Assembly: GCA_037447655.1 (NCBI GenBank)
Contig: JBBHKE010001534.1
Span: forward strand, 1 to 64,000
DNA: 64,000 nucleotides
Source: Zygnema cylindricum
Lineage: Eukaryota > Streptophyta > Zygnematophyceae > Zygnematales > Zygnemataceae
Reading direction: 5' to 3'
Both the position numbers and the translations under genes were made by a program. The notes beneath the pieces are model-generated. The model saw nothing but the letters and a program-made list of their open reading frames with translations, ran no database searches and was not told the DNA's origin. This document shows positions 23,201 through 36,409 of the stretch, piece by piece (position 1 is the stretch's first letter; every line of letters starts with the position of its first letter).

Positions 23201-26200
23201 ATCTGCTTAGCTGCTGGGCTTAGCTCTTTACGTCAGAAGTCTACCTATCTGCAATTGTGTGACATCGCTCCCATTAGGTGGATGTTTCAAGCTGACACGC
23301 TTTTTGCAGTTTATGGGGCGTTCTGCTTTGATGGTTTTCGAGTCCTCTCATTGGAGCAGAGTCTTGGTTTCGGCTTCTAAGGGATATTTGTGAATTGAAA
23401 ATCTGGTTACATTCTGCTTTCATTGAATATTGCAGGTTATCAGAAGTCCAACACGGCGTTTATTTGAAACGTGAAGAAAGATTTTGGTTCACGCTGAAAA
23501 ATGTTGGGTCATGGGTCTCAACTTATTCTCAATCTGATCACACTCTCTTTTCCTTTTCTTTTTTGCCTGCAGCGTTCATGGCCGTTTTGGACAAAAAGGC
23601 ATCAAGACATCCGTTTGAGAATATGCTCCCACCCATCCCGCCCAATAATTGGCTGGGGGTTTTCCCCTTGCCAGAACACAAACGCAACATGGCCCGTGCG
23701 GAAGATGCGCTGATGTCACCTTTCGGGACAGAGGTCACTGGTGTTCAGCGAGACTGGAATGAGGAATTGCAGTCTTGTCGGGAGCTTCCCAGAACGTCGT
23801 TGCAGGTAAATAAGCACTATGAAATTATGTTGGTGCAGATCAATCACTCAGAGTTATGCTGGGTATGTTTCTGAATAGAACTGAGATTATATTCAGGGAA
23901 TTTCCATTTTTAGTAACTTCACCCTTGAAGTTTATGGTTTCTGGAGATGGCAGCAGAAACATTTGTGACGCAAAACACGAAATTGGCAAGTGAATGACAC
24001 AAACCGAAGTGGCGTTATTGGCAGTGCTTTATTGTCAAATTCTAATTTCAGGTCCTTTGGGCTAGAGTCTGACACACTTTTTTTGTTTGACAGGATCGCC
24101 TTATGCGTGATCGCGCTCTGTATAGAGTTATGTGTGAGTTTGTGGATGCTGCGACAAAAGGGGCAAAGGCAGTGATTGGACGAACAATTCCCCCTATCAA
24201 CCCAACAGATCCAGAACGCTTCCACATGTATGTGCATAATAGTATTTTTTTCAGTTTAGCAGTAGATGGAGACTTTGCGATGCTTCAGCAAATCAGGGAA
24301 AAAGATCTCCAACAGCAGGCAGAGGCAGCAGCAAAAAAAGCTGAGGCAGAAGCCAATGGCAAAACTGCAGAGGTAGAAGCAAGTGGCAAGAATCATGACA
24401 ATGGTCTGCAGGCTGAGAACGGGAAGGAAACCGAGTCATCCACAGTCGACAGTGCGAAGGCTTCAGCTGATTCCTCAATGAGAGACTCCACAGGTGTTGA
24501 GGGGGACAGCAGTGTTCCTTCTGGAGAGAACAAGGATACAGATGCAGTTTCGGGGAAAGAAGGGGAAGAAGGAGCACAACCAGGGGCAGCAGGAGAGACA
24601 GAACAAGCCACTTATGCTTCTGCAAACAACGATTTGAAGGGCACTCGATTAATTAATGATGTAGATGTGTCGGGCCTCAGCACGTTGGCCATGGCGATTG
24701 TGGACTACCGTGGCCACAGAGTCATTGCACAGGTGCAATTCCTTTCGTTGAAATACAAGTAGGGGCTAGTCCGGGTTGGTTCTCTGTCAACTTACCAGGC
24801 TATATAATGTGTATGAGGCAGCTGTTTGTTCGCAAGGGAAGTCGTTTTATGTGAAGTTAGGGGTATGATGAAATTGCGTTGGCTACAGGAAAAATATGTC
24901 TCACAAATTTGACTTTGTCATTTTAGTTTTCTGATGTGACCTGTGAAGAACTGCTGGTCGTACCGTTTTGTCATTCCAATCTGTAATCTAATTAAAATCT
25001 CCATTTTCTGCATGGTAAAGTTATAAAGTCCTTTGTCTTCTTTGGATATGACAAAACCTCATTTAACGACTTCCCTGCTAATTTATGAATGGACTTATTG
25101 TTGTTAAATGGCTGTCGATGTTTTTTGTGTGAAGTAACAAGAAGGGGAAAGTGCGTTTGAACCTTTATGATTGTACAGAGCATAATCCCTGGCATCCTAT
25201 ATGGAGATAAAACAGCTGCTTTGAAATATGGCTCAGTAGACAATGGCACACATATCAAGTGGAATGAAAAGTTTCACACAAAGGTAAGAGTTTTACAAAA
25301 CATTTTTTTCATTCCCATACAGTTGCCTTGTTGGTGAAGTTTGTATGTACAGTTATTAATTCTCATCTACTCTGTCTCAAATAAAATGTATCCAGTTGAG
25401 AGTGGAGGGTGGCTGATTACAAACGCCATGTTGTTGGCTTGTCAGATGTCTGAAGTGGCTCAGCAACTGCACATTAAGGAGCATTCAGTTAAGGATGGTC
25501 AAGGTGATGTTGTGAAGCTCTGCATTCCTGTAGAGTGCAAGGGCATACTCGGCAGCGATGACAGGTATGCAAACCGCCTACCTCTGTTGGTGGATTCATA
25601 AGCTTCATATATGTTGCTGTCATTTCATTTGTCTTTGTGCATATAAGATTGACTCATGGAGTTTGGTGATTAGTGGTTTCCTCTAAGCTGGACTTCGATT
25701 TTGAGGTGGTTTATAAAGATGGCTCAGGCCAAAACGACAACTTTTGCAGTGACGCTCTGGTGGGCGTCCATCTTATGGTTACCGCAGGCAGTATGTGTTG
25801 GATCTCATGCGCCTTACTCCAAGAGATGCAAACTTCACAGGACCGAGCAGTCGCTTGTGTGTTATACGACCCGAGCTTGTGGCATCCTACTGTTTGGTAT
25901 ACTTGACATTCTTTCAGAAGCTCCTCTGTTTCAAGCTCAGAGATTTATTTGTACGGCGCTTAATGATTGTGTGTGTATAACCAGGCGGCAATGCCTAAGG
26001 TGAAAGTGCAAGTGTGATAATAGTAGACTTTGTGGAAATTCTCAACTTTGGTTTTTTTCTTTCAATGGAAGCAAGCTTGAATATGATGATGATTGGGCAA
26101 GTTCTCAGGATTTTTATTCATTCCTTGGGACTTTTGTGCATATGCGGAAGTAGTGTTGTATATTGGGTTTCCGTTTATCGTGAGATGTTCGGCAATAGAT

Positions 26201-29200
26201 ATTATCCATTATCGAACAGCAAAGGGGTTCGATATATTGATGATTATCTTCATCGCCTTTATTTATTCTGGTACATAGTGTTTACCATGTAGTATATAGT
26301 ATAATCTATGTTATGTACTGTCATGTACCACAATTTGGTCGAAGCTCGGTATCCCTAAAGTACAGTACTGGGGTCCATTTGTAGCACCAGGATACAGTAC
26401 TTCATAATTTACTGTAATGTACTGGTTGTCGCTGTTTTTACCAAATTTTGTAATTTCACTTAATGAAATATTTTTAAACCCTTCAAAAATATCTATCACA
26501 ATTCTAACCAATATATCTGGTGTTTTTGAATCGATTACTTTCCTTTAATGTAAAATTAAGTGTCTATTACAGCAGATTGTTGTGTTCTTAGTGCTGATGT
26601 ATATTTGGTGTCTGTTGTTAAGGATTGTAAATTTTGTGGTTTGGGCAGAATCAAGAAGTGGAGCAGTGGATGAAGGTTAACAACACTGAGGAGAGGCCCT
26701 CAGAGGCCAAAATCAAGGAGCTTCGAGAGAAGAAGGAGCTTCCTGTCGTTGTCTTCAACCCCAATGTCTTCACTGAATTCACTGTTGTTGGAGAAGGAAA
26801 GGTATGTGATATGCAGGTTTATAGAGCACTACACCGCCCATCGTTATTAGTGTTAAAGAAAAATTAGTGTAAATGCAAAATTAGAATTAATATTACTAGT
26901 TTAGTGCAAGGTGACGTGGCGGATTTTGGTCCACTTCCTTAAATAATGTTGTTAACTCTATTTTGTGATTTTTGGCCAAAAAAAGTCGCGACAGAATCAG
27001 TGTTATTAACACTAATAACGATGGGCGGTGTAGTTACTGCCCTGTTGTTGCACAAAACTTGTTTCTCTTGCTTTTGTTGGCTCCAATATTGTTCTCTCAG
27101 GGCTTCGGCAGGAGTCCAAAGTGGCACAAGTTGCCTTGTTAATAGGGGCCTGCATTTCATTTATAAGCTCATTTAATAGGAGTTCGGCACATAGTGATAG
27201 CTTCAGGTAAAGATATTTGAGATTGTTTTTTTCCCCCTTTTTTTTCGTTCTTTTAGACGACTGGAGAGAAAGTGGGCTGCTTTTTTGTTACACGTCTATT
27301 TGTGTGTTTCTGGAGGGTGACGTTTGCGTGGTGTGCCTTTCCAGGATGTGGAGGAGGATGAGGCAGAGGTTCGCAAACTGGGAGAATATCTTGTGCAGAA
27401 GGCCATTCCTAAAGTTGTAGCAGATTTCTGTTCGTTAGAGGTGTCTCCAATGGATGGACAGACATTGACAGAGGTCATGCATGCCTATGGGGTGAACATG
27501 CGGTATTTGGGCAAGGTACACAAGTCTATTCACTCATTCATTGCGAAGGGTTCACGCAGGGAGGTGGATCAATTTTTTTGAATAGCATCGCAGCGTTTAT
27601 ATCTACGTCTGACTGTTTGATTTTTTTTTTCAGGTCGCGAAGGAAGCAGAGGATCTGCCTCACATCTATCAATTGTGTGTTACTGAAATGGTGGTCCGCT
27701 CTTGCAAGCACGTTTTGAAGGTGACAATGCTTCAAAACTGTTTAGTTGCATCTGTTGTTTGTCTGACTCATGGATGAGCTGGAATCCAAGCAGGGTCCTC
27801 TGGTTTGGTTCCAATCTCCTCTTTGATGCCACCAGTTATCAGATGCTGTACAAGAAAGAGATTTGCATTGTCAGCCATGTCTTTGAGATACTTAGCCTAA
27901 TGGGTTACTAACTCATTTAGATGGAGTAAGATCATTTCTTACACTGGAGAAGAAGAAGGAGAAGTCTGGTTTCAGTCACAAATTCAGATACTGGTGTGTC
28001 AGAGATTGCACATCGCATGTTCCTCAGTTGTCTGTTGTTGGCAATGGCATTTTTCAGACAGTTATTTGAGCGATGTTTTAAGTTTTGATATGCTGCCTCC
28101 CTTGGTTGAGGCCTAAATATGGACCTGGAAGTGTTTATTAGTGTAGTTGTCCTTCAGTTCGTCATTTGTACAGAATGTTTGTGATCTAAATTTCCGTTCT
28201 TATGGAGAACTTTGTAGGCACATGGTTGAGTCATTTTCGATGGAAGTCTGTTCATTTGCGGTTAATGGCTGAGTTTGGATGCATGCAAAATGGCATGGCA
28301 AAGCATGATCACACAGTTGAGACGCTAGAATTGTTAAGCTGAAATGAATTTCATTATTAGTTGTCAAATGAAACTTTTGAGGATTTAGTCCTGATTGCAC
28401 CAGGTGTCTGTGTGTGTGATACAGGCTGTTCTGAGAGAGACATTGGATCAGGATGTTGGGGGAGCTATTGCCCATTTTATCAACTGTTTCATTGGAACTT
28501 CTGCTACTACCTTGTTTGCTGCAACGGCAAATAGTCAACCAGCTTCCACCGGTAGCCCCCCGCCCCCAACTGGCGGTACTGCAGCTGCTCAAACCCCTGC
28601 TGAAGAGAAGCCACCAACTCCTCCATTGGAGAACACGACTCCCAAGGGGAAGAACAAAAAGAAAGGGGGAAAGCAGGCAAAGGATTCTTCAGAAAAAGCT
28701 GAGAACAAAACTGAGGGAGACAAAGTCAGTGAATCAGAAAAGAAAGCTGACGCCGTTGTGTTTGACGATCGACCCGGCTACACAAGAATTACTTCAGAGA
28801 TGGTTTGGTCTGACATCCTAGAAGGTGTCAAGTTCAAGTATCAGGTGCGAAAGAAGAAACCATGGTTTAGTATTAGCCCCTTCTTTTCTTAGGCCCGTCA
28901 TTTCTTGTGGTCATGCTAATTGCGGTCTAATCAATTTTTATATACGACGCAAATCATAGAGTTCCATGAAATCTGTTGTAGTGTAGAGCTAGAGTGTAAT
29001 GAAGGCAAGTTGGGTCAGTGTCTTTCCAGCCTTTAAAATCACGCTTAATCATTGGCCATGGAGTAATTAACGGCGATCCCCTTTATCTTTCCCTAAAAAA
29101 CCTTGGTTGCAACCTGCTTTAAAATTGATGCCATGTCTATGCTTTCCTCAAGATGGGTTAGTTTTATTTTATGGAAAGCTGTGGGCTCATCAAACAGTAT

Positions 29201-32200
29201 TGAACAATGTCTGTAAACTATTTGCTTTGTCAAAGCAACTAATTTCCTGGAGACTAAATTTACGGCTTGGTTCTGTTTGGATGCAGTTCGAACTGCCAGC
29301 TGATGTACGCGTTATTGTTCGTCAAATATCCACTCTAAGGAACTTGTCCTTAAAAGTAAGTTACTACTATCGTGGGCAGTATTGAATTAATGATCAGCAA
29401 TTTGGCAAAAGGTTTTTTCGTGGACAATCACTTATTTTAATTGCTGCCTGCCCTGACTCAGTGATTTGTTTGTTCATTCATGAACTTCCACCCAAGTAAA
29501 TGTGAGGAAATGGGCACTCCTTGAAAGAGGGAGAATTTCCTATTTGTAAGCTCGTCTTTATACTGGCAATAACCTTCTTCAATGCATGGAGGATTAGTTC
29601 TCTTGTTGTCTAAGAGTCAATGTGCTGCAATTTTGCGATTGCTGAGTATCTCTCTCTCTCTCTCTCTCTCTTACCTTGGTTTTGCAGATGGGTATTGTCA
29701 TAGCTGCACGAGACTTTAGCCTTGAGACAGAAGCTCCTCTGAATTTGGATGACGTGGAGGACTTGCAAGCGGTAGTGAAACATGCTGCACCCCTCTGTCA
29801 GGATGCCCAAGACCTGGTGGAAAGAGGCAAGCGGTTGATGAATGAGGTATATACTCTTCCCGTAATTCCCTTTTCCCGATTTTTTTTAAAGAAACCCTTT
29901 TTATTGAAGGGTGACTTCCCTTCGACTCAGACCGTGTTGTTGGTTGAGGAGTGAATCTTCCAGTTCTATTAACCATTCAAATAACATAATTAAGAATTTC
30001 ATTGATAGCTGAGACTAGTGTTCTGCTGAACCAGACAAATTAAAAGCAAGAAAGCAACTATTTTAAGATTTGCTTAGTAATTTTTATCATATTAAAGACC
30101 TGTGTGTATTGTCCATCTATCCATGGATGTACTTTTGTTTGATTCATGTGTGTTCCCAGTAACAACAGTAAAACGTGTGAAAATATTCACACATTCATAA
30201 TGGGTCTCGTTGTTTATTGGTTGAACTTTAAGATCATGTCGACCCAACAAGCTGTTGTTGTCCAACAATATATTCAATCGCTCTCAAGAAGAATGAGTTC
30301 ACCGTATTTGTTCTGCTTTACCCTCTCGATGCAAGCCAACTTTTTTGGAACATAGTAGTGAATCGCTATTAGTGTAAAGATATTATTAGTGTAAAGGAAC
30401 GAATAGTGTCATTAACTCTATTTTTGGTTCAAGGGCCTAGCGCCAATAAAACATCAACTCTACTTTACACATCTAACACTAATTTGGATACGCATTCCTG
30501 TACTGTAGCCGAAATAGCTTGTGTTCACATAGCTGACGTTTGAACATGTGAGAACAGGTCCGAGCAATTTTTCCCTGTCTTTATTGCTATCAAATCTAAC
30601 TGTGCTTTTCCGTGTCGACGCCACACACTTTCCCATGTCGATGCCGTTATGTGACACTTTTTCTGTACTTCTGTACGACATGACGAGAAGAAAAAGCCCA
30701 GACTGACACATTTCATCTATCACACTATCTAATACCTCCTGAATGAGAGCAATTGACACTAATTAAACTGTACCTATATTAGCGTAAAGGAAAATATAGT
30801 ACTGTTAATTCTATTTTAGGTTCAAGGGTCATAATTTAGTGTCGTTGATATACGTTATTAACACTAATAGCGATTACCAAACATCAAACATTGGTTTGTT
30901 ATTTCAGCATTTTTTTTTTAGCAGTTGCCAGTCTTCCTAGCATTTTTGGTTTTAGTTATCCTCTGTATGAATTTTTGTTTTGTTTTACCATGATCTTTCA
31001 GGTTGGATTGCCAAAACGCTCCAAGCTTCTTGGAGCGCCTCTTCTTGGGCATTGGCTGCAGCAACATCAGGTGAGAATCACCTTTTCATTCAGTTGAAGT
31101 TGAACAGATTTTCCAAGAAGTGGCACATGACAATGGATGACCGGTTTGTAACAGAAAATCGTCATTGCCTTTCTTTTTTGCAACTGAAGGAAGATTTAGC
31201 CTTCGCTTCATATTTCTGTGCAAATTAATTCTGACGCAAGAGATCGGCATATGGTGTTTCAGGGCAAGTTAAACGAAGCTTATGAGGTGTTTTCAGAGGC
31301 TTACAACTTATTGCAACAGGCAAGTGGATGGTCTGAGGGCATCAGTTCTCTGCTTGCAGTAGCTGACTGGTTTGACTTGTAGAAATCTTTCTCTTTGGTT
31401 AGTTGTGTTGCATGATTTAGTAAGCAGGTTTCAGAAAAAGTGGTTGAGAACACTTCTGTGCTATGTTGGTCAGTTGTATCAGATTTTTTATGAAATGTCT
31501 GCTGGGAACATCAAAGAGATTGCCATTTCAAGAACGAACAAAGGTCTTTATCATCCCATCAAGCCATGGTTTCAATCAACTTGACAGTCGCATTTGAAAG
31601 TTCTCATGTGGACATGCGAATTTTTACAGGATGCCACTGGGAAATAGAACAAGAAGTTAGTTGAAAGATTTGTTGCCTGTAGCTGTAATTCTATCGGTTT
31701 ATTTTCTATAGGCAATTTGTTGATTGTGCTTGTTCAGTAGACATGTTGTCTCTTGTTTATACCTAGAATCACACTTAGAAGAACCCTTTATAAGCCATTT
31801 CTTCAAATCACAAGATGTTACTCGTCCCTGACTGCTAAGTAAGTTTTTTTTTGGCTATTGTTTCTTATGGTGAATGTTGGGTTTCATGAGGTGTTCCTTT
31901 CCTGATTATTACGGAGGCCTTGTGATGTACCACAGGTGTGTGGCCCTTTGCATTCAGAAGTGGCAGTTTGCTGTCGGAATCTTGGCATGGTCCTGTATCA
32001 CGCAGGGGAGACTGGAGCTGCGATTTTGCAACAGCATCGGGAGCTCATCATCAACGAACGATGTCTTGGACTGGACCATCCTGACACAGCACACAGGTAA
32101 TTTATTTATTTATTTTCTTGTTTTATCTCGTTGTATGAGTAGTTTTACCCCGTTTTCTCCACTGTTAATTAATGGTTTTGCACAGGGTTTTGATTACCTG

Positions 32201-35200
32201 GTTCATGGTTGACATCATTATTGAGTTCTTGCCAAGTTTTGGTTTTATTCTTGAGCAGCTATGGTAATATGGCTCTCTTTTATCATGCTCATGAGGAGCC
32301 TGAGCTGGCGCTTCGCCACATGGCAAGAACTCTGGCATTGCTGGCTGTCACCTGCGGATCACACCACCCAGACACTGCCGCAACGTTCATCAACATGGCC
32401 ATGACCTACCAGGTGTTGCCTTCATTTCGAGAACAGTTTCAAAGTTGTGAACTTCTGGAATAAGTGCTATTTCTCATTTGATGTTATGTTTTCAGCTGTG
32501 CAAAGGTTGATCTTCCTTGTTATTCTCTGATGGATGGGAAGCTCATTCTTTCGGTAGCCAGAAGGTATTTGCTGGTGCCAGTAGAGCTTTTTTTTGCTGG
32601 TTTAGTCTTGGAAGTACTTCATCACCTTGTTTTTTCTTCGCGTTCTTTACAAAAGTTTTTGGAGAAAAACTCTAGTGTGTGTGGTTGGCTAATAGGGGCT
32701 GGGTCGACTGCAGGATGCTGGGAAAATGCCTACAGCACTTCGCTACCTCCAGGAAGCTCTCAAATGCAATGAGCGTCTTTTAGGCGAGAATCACATCCAA
32801 ACGGCGTTTAGCTATCATGCATTAGCACTTGCTTCCAGTGCTATGGGGGCTTTTAAGCTTTCTGTCCAGGTGCAATTTTCAACCCAAAGTGTTGAGATTT
32901 GGGATGGGATATAAGCTGAGCTGATGAATTTCAAGAATATCAATGAAATTTTGCATCAAGTTGAGTTATCTGCAACCTTTTTTGTGATTAGTTAATACTC
33001 TCGGCCAGCTGCAAAAGATATGCCAGAGTTTTAGTCAGAGTTATGCTGAGGCGATTGTTTTTAGGCTCAATTGGCGACGGACTTGTTCTTGGGCTGATTG
33101 CTTTGGCAGCACGAGAAGAAGGCATACGCCATTCTTGAGTTACAGCTTGGAAAGGAGGACTCGCGTTCTCGTGATTCTGCCCAGTGGATCCAGTCATTCA
33201 TGCGAAATGAAGTTCAGGTACTTTTTGCGAAGCTATTACATGTTAGCTAGGTCAGTATGTGCTTGCATGAAGGGCTAAATTCAGTAGAGGATCGCTTTGT
33301 GGCATGTTGGGATTGTATGACTGGTTGGAGCTATTTTGTTTCACTTCATCATTATCTTCGAACAGAAGTTCCAACATAGTGAGGAAGTTACTATGCTTTA
33401 TTCAGACAGTAGTTACCTCACCATTTTTCGGATATCTGACTATTTGAATATTTGACATTCCTGTTCGACAAACCAAAAAGTATATTTGCCGAAATTACTG
33501 GCCTGACAGTGTGAACTTTATAATTTTACATGCGCGAGCGGACGTCATCTTCTTCATTTGGGTGCAAAATTTTGAAATGCCAATGTTTTCAACTTTTTAG
33601 TAATTATAATCCGGAAATTATAATCCTGGTCCAAGGAACGTGGACGATTTTTAACCCCTTGTCAAATCAGCGATAAGAAATCGCAATTAGTATTATCAGC
33701 GCTACTTTATGTCAGGGCCCCAAAATAACCGGCACCAAATCAGTGTTGTTGATGCTAATATCGATTGGAAGGTGTAGCTCATGCATGCATGGTGGGGAGG
33801 GTCCTGTGCAGGCCCAGCAGCGGAAGGCGGGTCATTCTCAGATGGCAGTGAGGCCACAGAGTGTTTCAGCCGTGGCAGAGGCGCTGAGGGTGAGCCTTAC
33901 ATTTTATGGATAACTGACATATCCTGTTTCTTTTTTAGATTCATAACATGTTTATATAGTTGCCCTTGCCACATGTACCAGGAGATTGATTCAGGTTTTT
34001 TGCATCCCACTCGAATTTGTGAAATTTTTTGACATTGGCAGTTTGGAACTCCAGCCAGTTATAGGCAGTGATGTGTAATGCTAACTTTTGAAATTGCATG
34101 TCTTGTAAATCGTGATTACAAAACATCAGAAATTTTAGTTAGTGTTGACATGGTACTTTCGCCAATGCTTATCCTTTTCAACTACTGCTTTATGCACGAT
34201 TTGGTAAGTTTTTGCTCTAATTTTCTGCAAACTCCAAAAACAACCGTCCGTGGACTAATGTCCTTCTTAACTGTCCAAGCACAAGTATTCTTTCCACACC
34301 GACCTTAGTTTCTGACTGTTCTTAAAAGCCCTAAAAACCGTGAAAGATCCCTACAAAACCCTGGAAAACCCGAAATCTCGTTGGTTGACCTGGCCTTGGC
34401 GTGCAGCAAAATCCGGAGCTTCTACGAGCTTTGCAACAGGCAGGGGGCCCTGGAGGAGCTTCACTCACACCACAGGCCATGGCAGAAGCTCTTGTGCGAG
34501 TCCAACAGGCCGGACGATTCTCGGCTCCTTCTGGACAGCCGGCAACTCCTACTCAACCGGCAAATAGTGCCCAAAGACCGACAGCAAATGCCCCTCATGC
34601 CCCTCTTCCTGGAAACATGCGAAGGGGAGTGGATGAAAGGGCGGCTCGAGCCGCAGAAGTCGTGAGAAGGAAAGCGGCTGCGAGAGGAGTGAACCTGAGA
34701 AGTCAGGTTGGAGGCAAGTCACCTGCTGCTGACGTGGAGGAGATTCTTAATTTGATTAGTCAAGGAGCAGGAACAGGAGGAGGGGGAGGAGGAGCGGCTG
34801 GGACAACTGGGGCGGGAGCTCCGAAGAGTACAACAGGAAGCAGGACAGGGGCGAGCACCACCGGAGCTTCGGCTTCTGGTTCCGGTGCGGCTAATTCGTC
34901 TGGCGGAAGTGGACGGCCGGTAGGAGGCAACCACACTAATTCAGGTGCAGGGTCTGGACCTGCGGCAGGGTCAGTTTCAGGCTTGGGAGCCGGTTTGGGC
35001 GTGGGTCTGGGCGCGCTCTCAGGAGCCGCTCCTCCCACTAAGGGGTCGTCTTCAGCGGGTCGGAAGGCTGGGGGATCTGGAGGGACAGCGCCGGGAAGTT
35101 TGGCAAACGGGACAGGATCGGAAAGAGCGGACGAGAAAAAGGGGCCAATAGGTCTAGGCATGGGCTTGGACGCCCCGGCTAAGAAAGGTAAGCCTCGGGG

Positions 35201-35231
35201 GAAGAAGGTTGCTCCCGAGGGCTCAACATGA
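20240..35231 (+). CDS. FMT: Clustered mitochondria protein (CLU / FRIENDLY), 21 coding exons
   Basis: CLU proteins are cytosolic TPR proteins that bind mRNAs of nuclear-encoded mitochondrial proteins and keep mitochondria dispersed; loss clusters mitochondria (Arabidopsis FRIENDLY). Exons: 20240-20704, 21638-22173, 22682-22875, 23573-23805, 24094-24732, 25179-25283, 25446-25564, 25788-25896, 26649-26801, 27345-27515, 27634-27720, 28425-28844, 29287-29355, 29688-29846, 31263-31319, 31936-32096, 32259-32412, 32714-32869, 33110-33217, 33812-33889, 34407-35231; 4998 coding bases, ~1665 aa. CLU-N ~140-240; CLU domain ~400-800 ([53 protein letters not shown]); central region ~850-1150 ([13 protein letters not shown]); TPRs ~1155-1365 ([28 protein letters not shown]). 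The C-tail keeps [20 protein letters not shown], then Gly/Ala/Ser-rich sequence. Acidic and Lys/Glu linkers lengthen it versus Arabidopsis. The intron after exon 15 has a GC donor. Confidence 0.95.
26831..27030. mobile_element. TA-flanked MITE in CLU intron 9
   Basis: A 200-base element with near-perfect terminal inverted repeats: CACCGCCCATCGTTATTAG at the left and its exact reverse complement at the right end, flanked by TA on both sides (26829-26830, 27031-27032). The TA duplication fits the Tc1/mariner (Stowaway-like) group. It lies wholly in the intron between CLU exons 9 and 10 and encodes nothing. Its near-perfect ends suggest it is the youngest copy in the window. Confidence 0.8.
30356..30880. 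mobile_element. Larger degenerate relative of the TA-flanked MITE in CLU intron 14
   Basis: The left end reads GTGAATCGCTATTAGTGTAA and the right end TTATTAACACTAATAGCGAT, the inner terminal words of the 26831-27030 family in inverted orientation. The CACC termini are lost. Internal ATTAGTGTAAAGGAA and TTAACTCTATTTT.GGTT words recur twice, suggesting nested or tandem copies. No coding capacity. Confidence 0.6.
33680..33774. mobile_element. MITE remnant in CLU intron 19
   Basis: The right end is recognisable (GCTAATATCGATTGGAAGGTG followed by TA), preceded by GATAAGAAATCGCAATTAGTATTA, a decayed inverted counterpart near 33671-33694. This is a third insertion of the same family in introns of the CLU gene, lying just upstream of the acceptor of exon 20. 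Confidence 0.45.
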
Positions 35232-36409
35232 GCTTAGGTGAAGGACATTGGGAGATGAAAGTTAATCGTTGGCTTTAGGAGATATTGTAGGCAGTGATTC
35301 AAAGATGGAGGCAGTATTGCAGGAGAGCCGCTAAACAGCGGCTACAGTTTTGTTTGGCACTGAGTGTAGGAGTATCCTCATGAGGAAGGTTAGGATAGGG
35401 CGATGTGTTATGGTGCTCTCCTAGATTGCTTGAAAGTATACTTACATTGTAGCTGCCTTTGCTGTAATCAGTTTTTGGAGTTTAGATGAAGCCTATCGTC
35501 TTTCTTCTTTTTGCTTTGTATAATCACTCCGGTTGGTTGAGTTTGTGTCTTGGGAGTGATGTCAGGCATATGGCTTGCTGCATTAAGCTGCTGTTCTGTT
35601 GCGGTTCTTATTCGTATTATTCTTATTATTATTGTTGTTGTTGTTATTACTGTTTAAATCACCATGTTCTAGTCTGTTGAGTCTGTAATTGCAGATTAAA
35701 TAGTTGATTTGCCAGTTTTGATTGGATGAGTTGTGATCGGTTCTGGTGATTTAGCTCCCTTCGTCATATTTGACTACACTTCCAGAAGTTACTCCTTGCC
35801 TCTCCTTATGAATCATGAGCATTTGTACATTTTTTTTTCTTTTCTGTGGCTATTGTTACGGAGCTGTTGCTGTGTACAAATGTAGACTCTAATACGAATG
35901 TGGTTCCACCCGGTTAAGTTAAAGTACTTCATCAGCAAATGTACAAAAATAAATGTGTATGAGAAGGAATTTGTGATGCTAGACTATGATATTGATTTAG
36001 CTGATAAGCTTAGGTATCAATAACTGGCTGTAAGCGACCAATAAATTCAGCTTTTGATGTTGTGTAAATGTACATGAAATCGAATACATATGTCTGGCAT
36101 GCATTCTGGCGAATAGCAATGATGCATTGAAGTGGATATGGTCCACACTAATAATGATCTATGAAAACATTTCTAAGGTAAACGGCAATGAGAAATCTCA
36201 AAACCACGATGGTAGACCATCTGAATACAGAGAAGAAAAGAAGAAAGGCATAAACAAAGCTGAAAAATTGAAAGTAGGAAGCAAGCTGAGAGGAAAAACA
36301 TGTCGACTTGCTTATCGTTTTTGTTTTTTCCCCCAACATATAGTTTTTCGATTTTTGCCGTGCTACTTCTCTTTTGTTCCCCATGAACTTAGATGGTTTA
36401 CCATCGCGC
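35232..36409 (+). other. 3' flank of the CLU gene
   Basis: The T-rich sequence after the TGA is the presumed 3' UTR and downstream DNA. AATAAA-like words occur at about 35949 and 36040, but no single poly(A) site can be chosen by eye. A TATT/TTG-rich microsatellite-like stretch lies at about 35610-35655. No gene seen. Confidence 0.5.
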
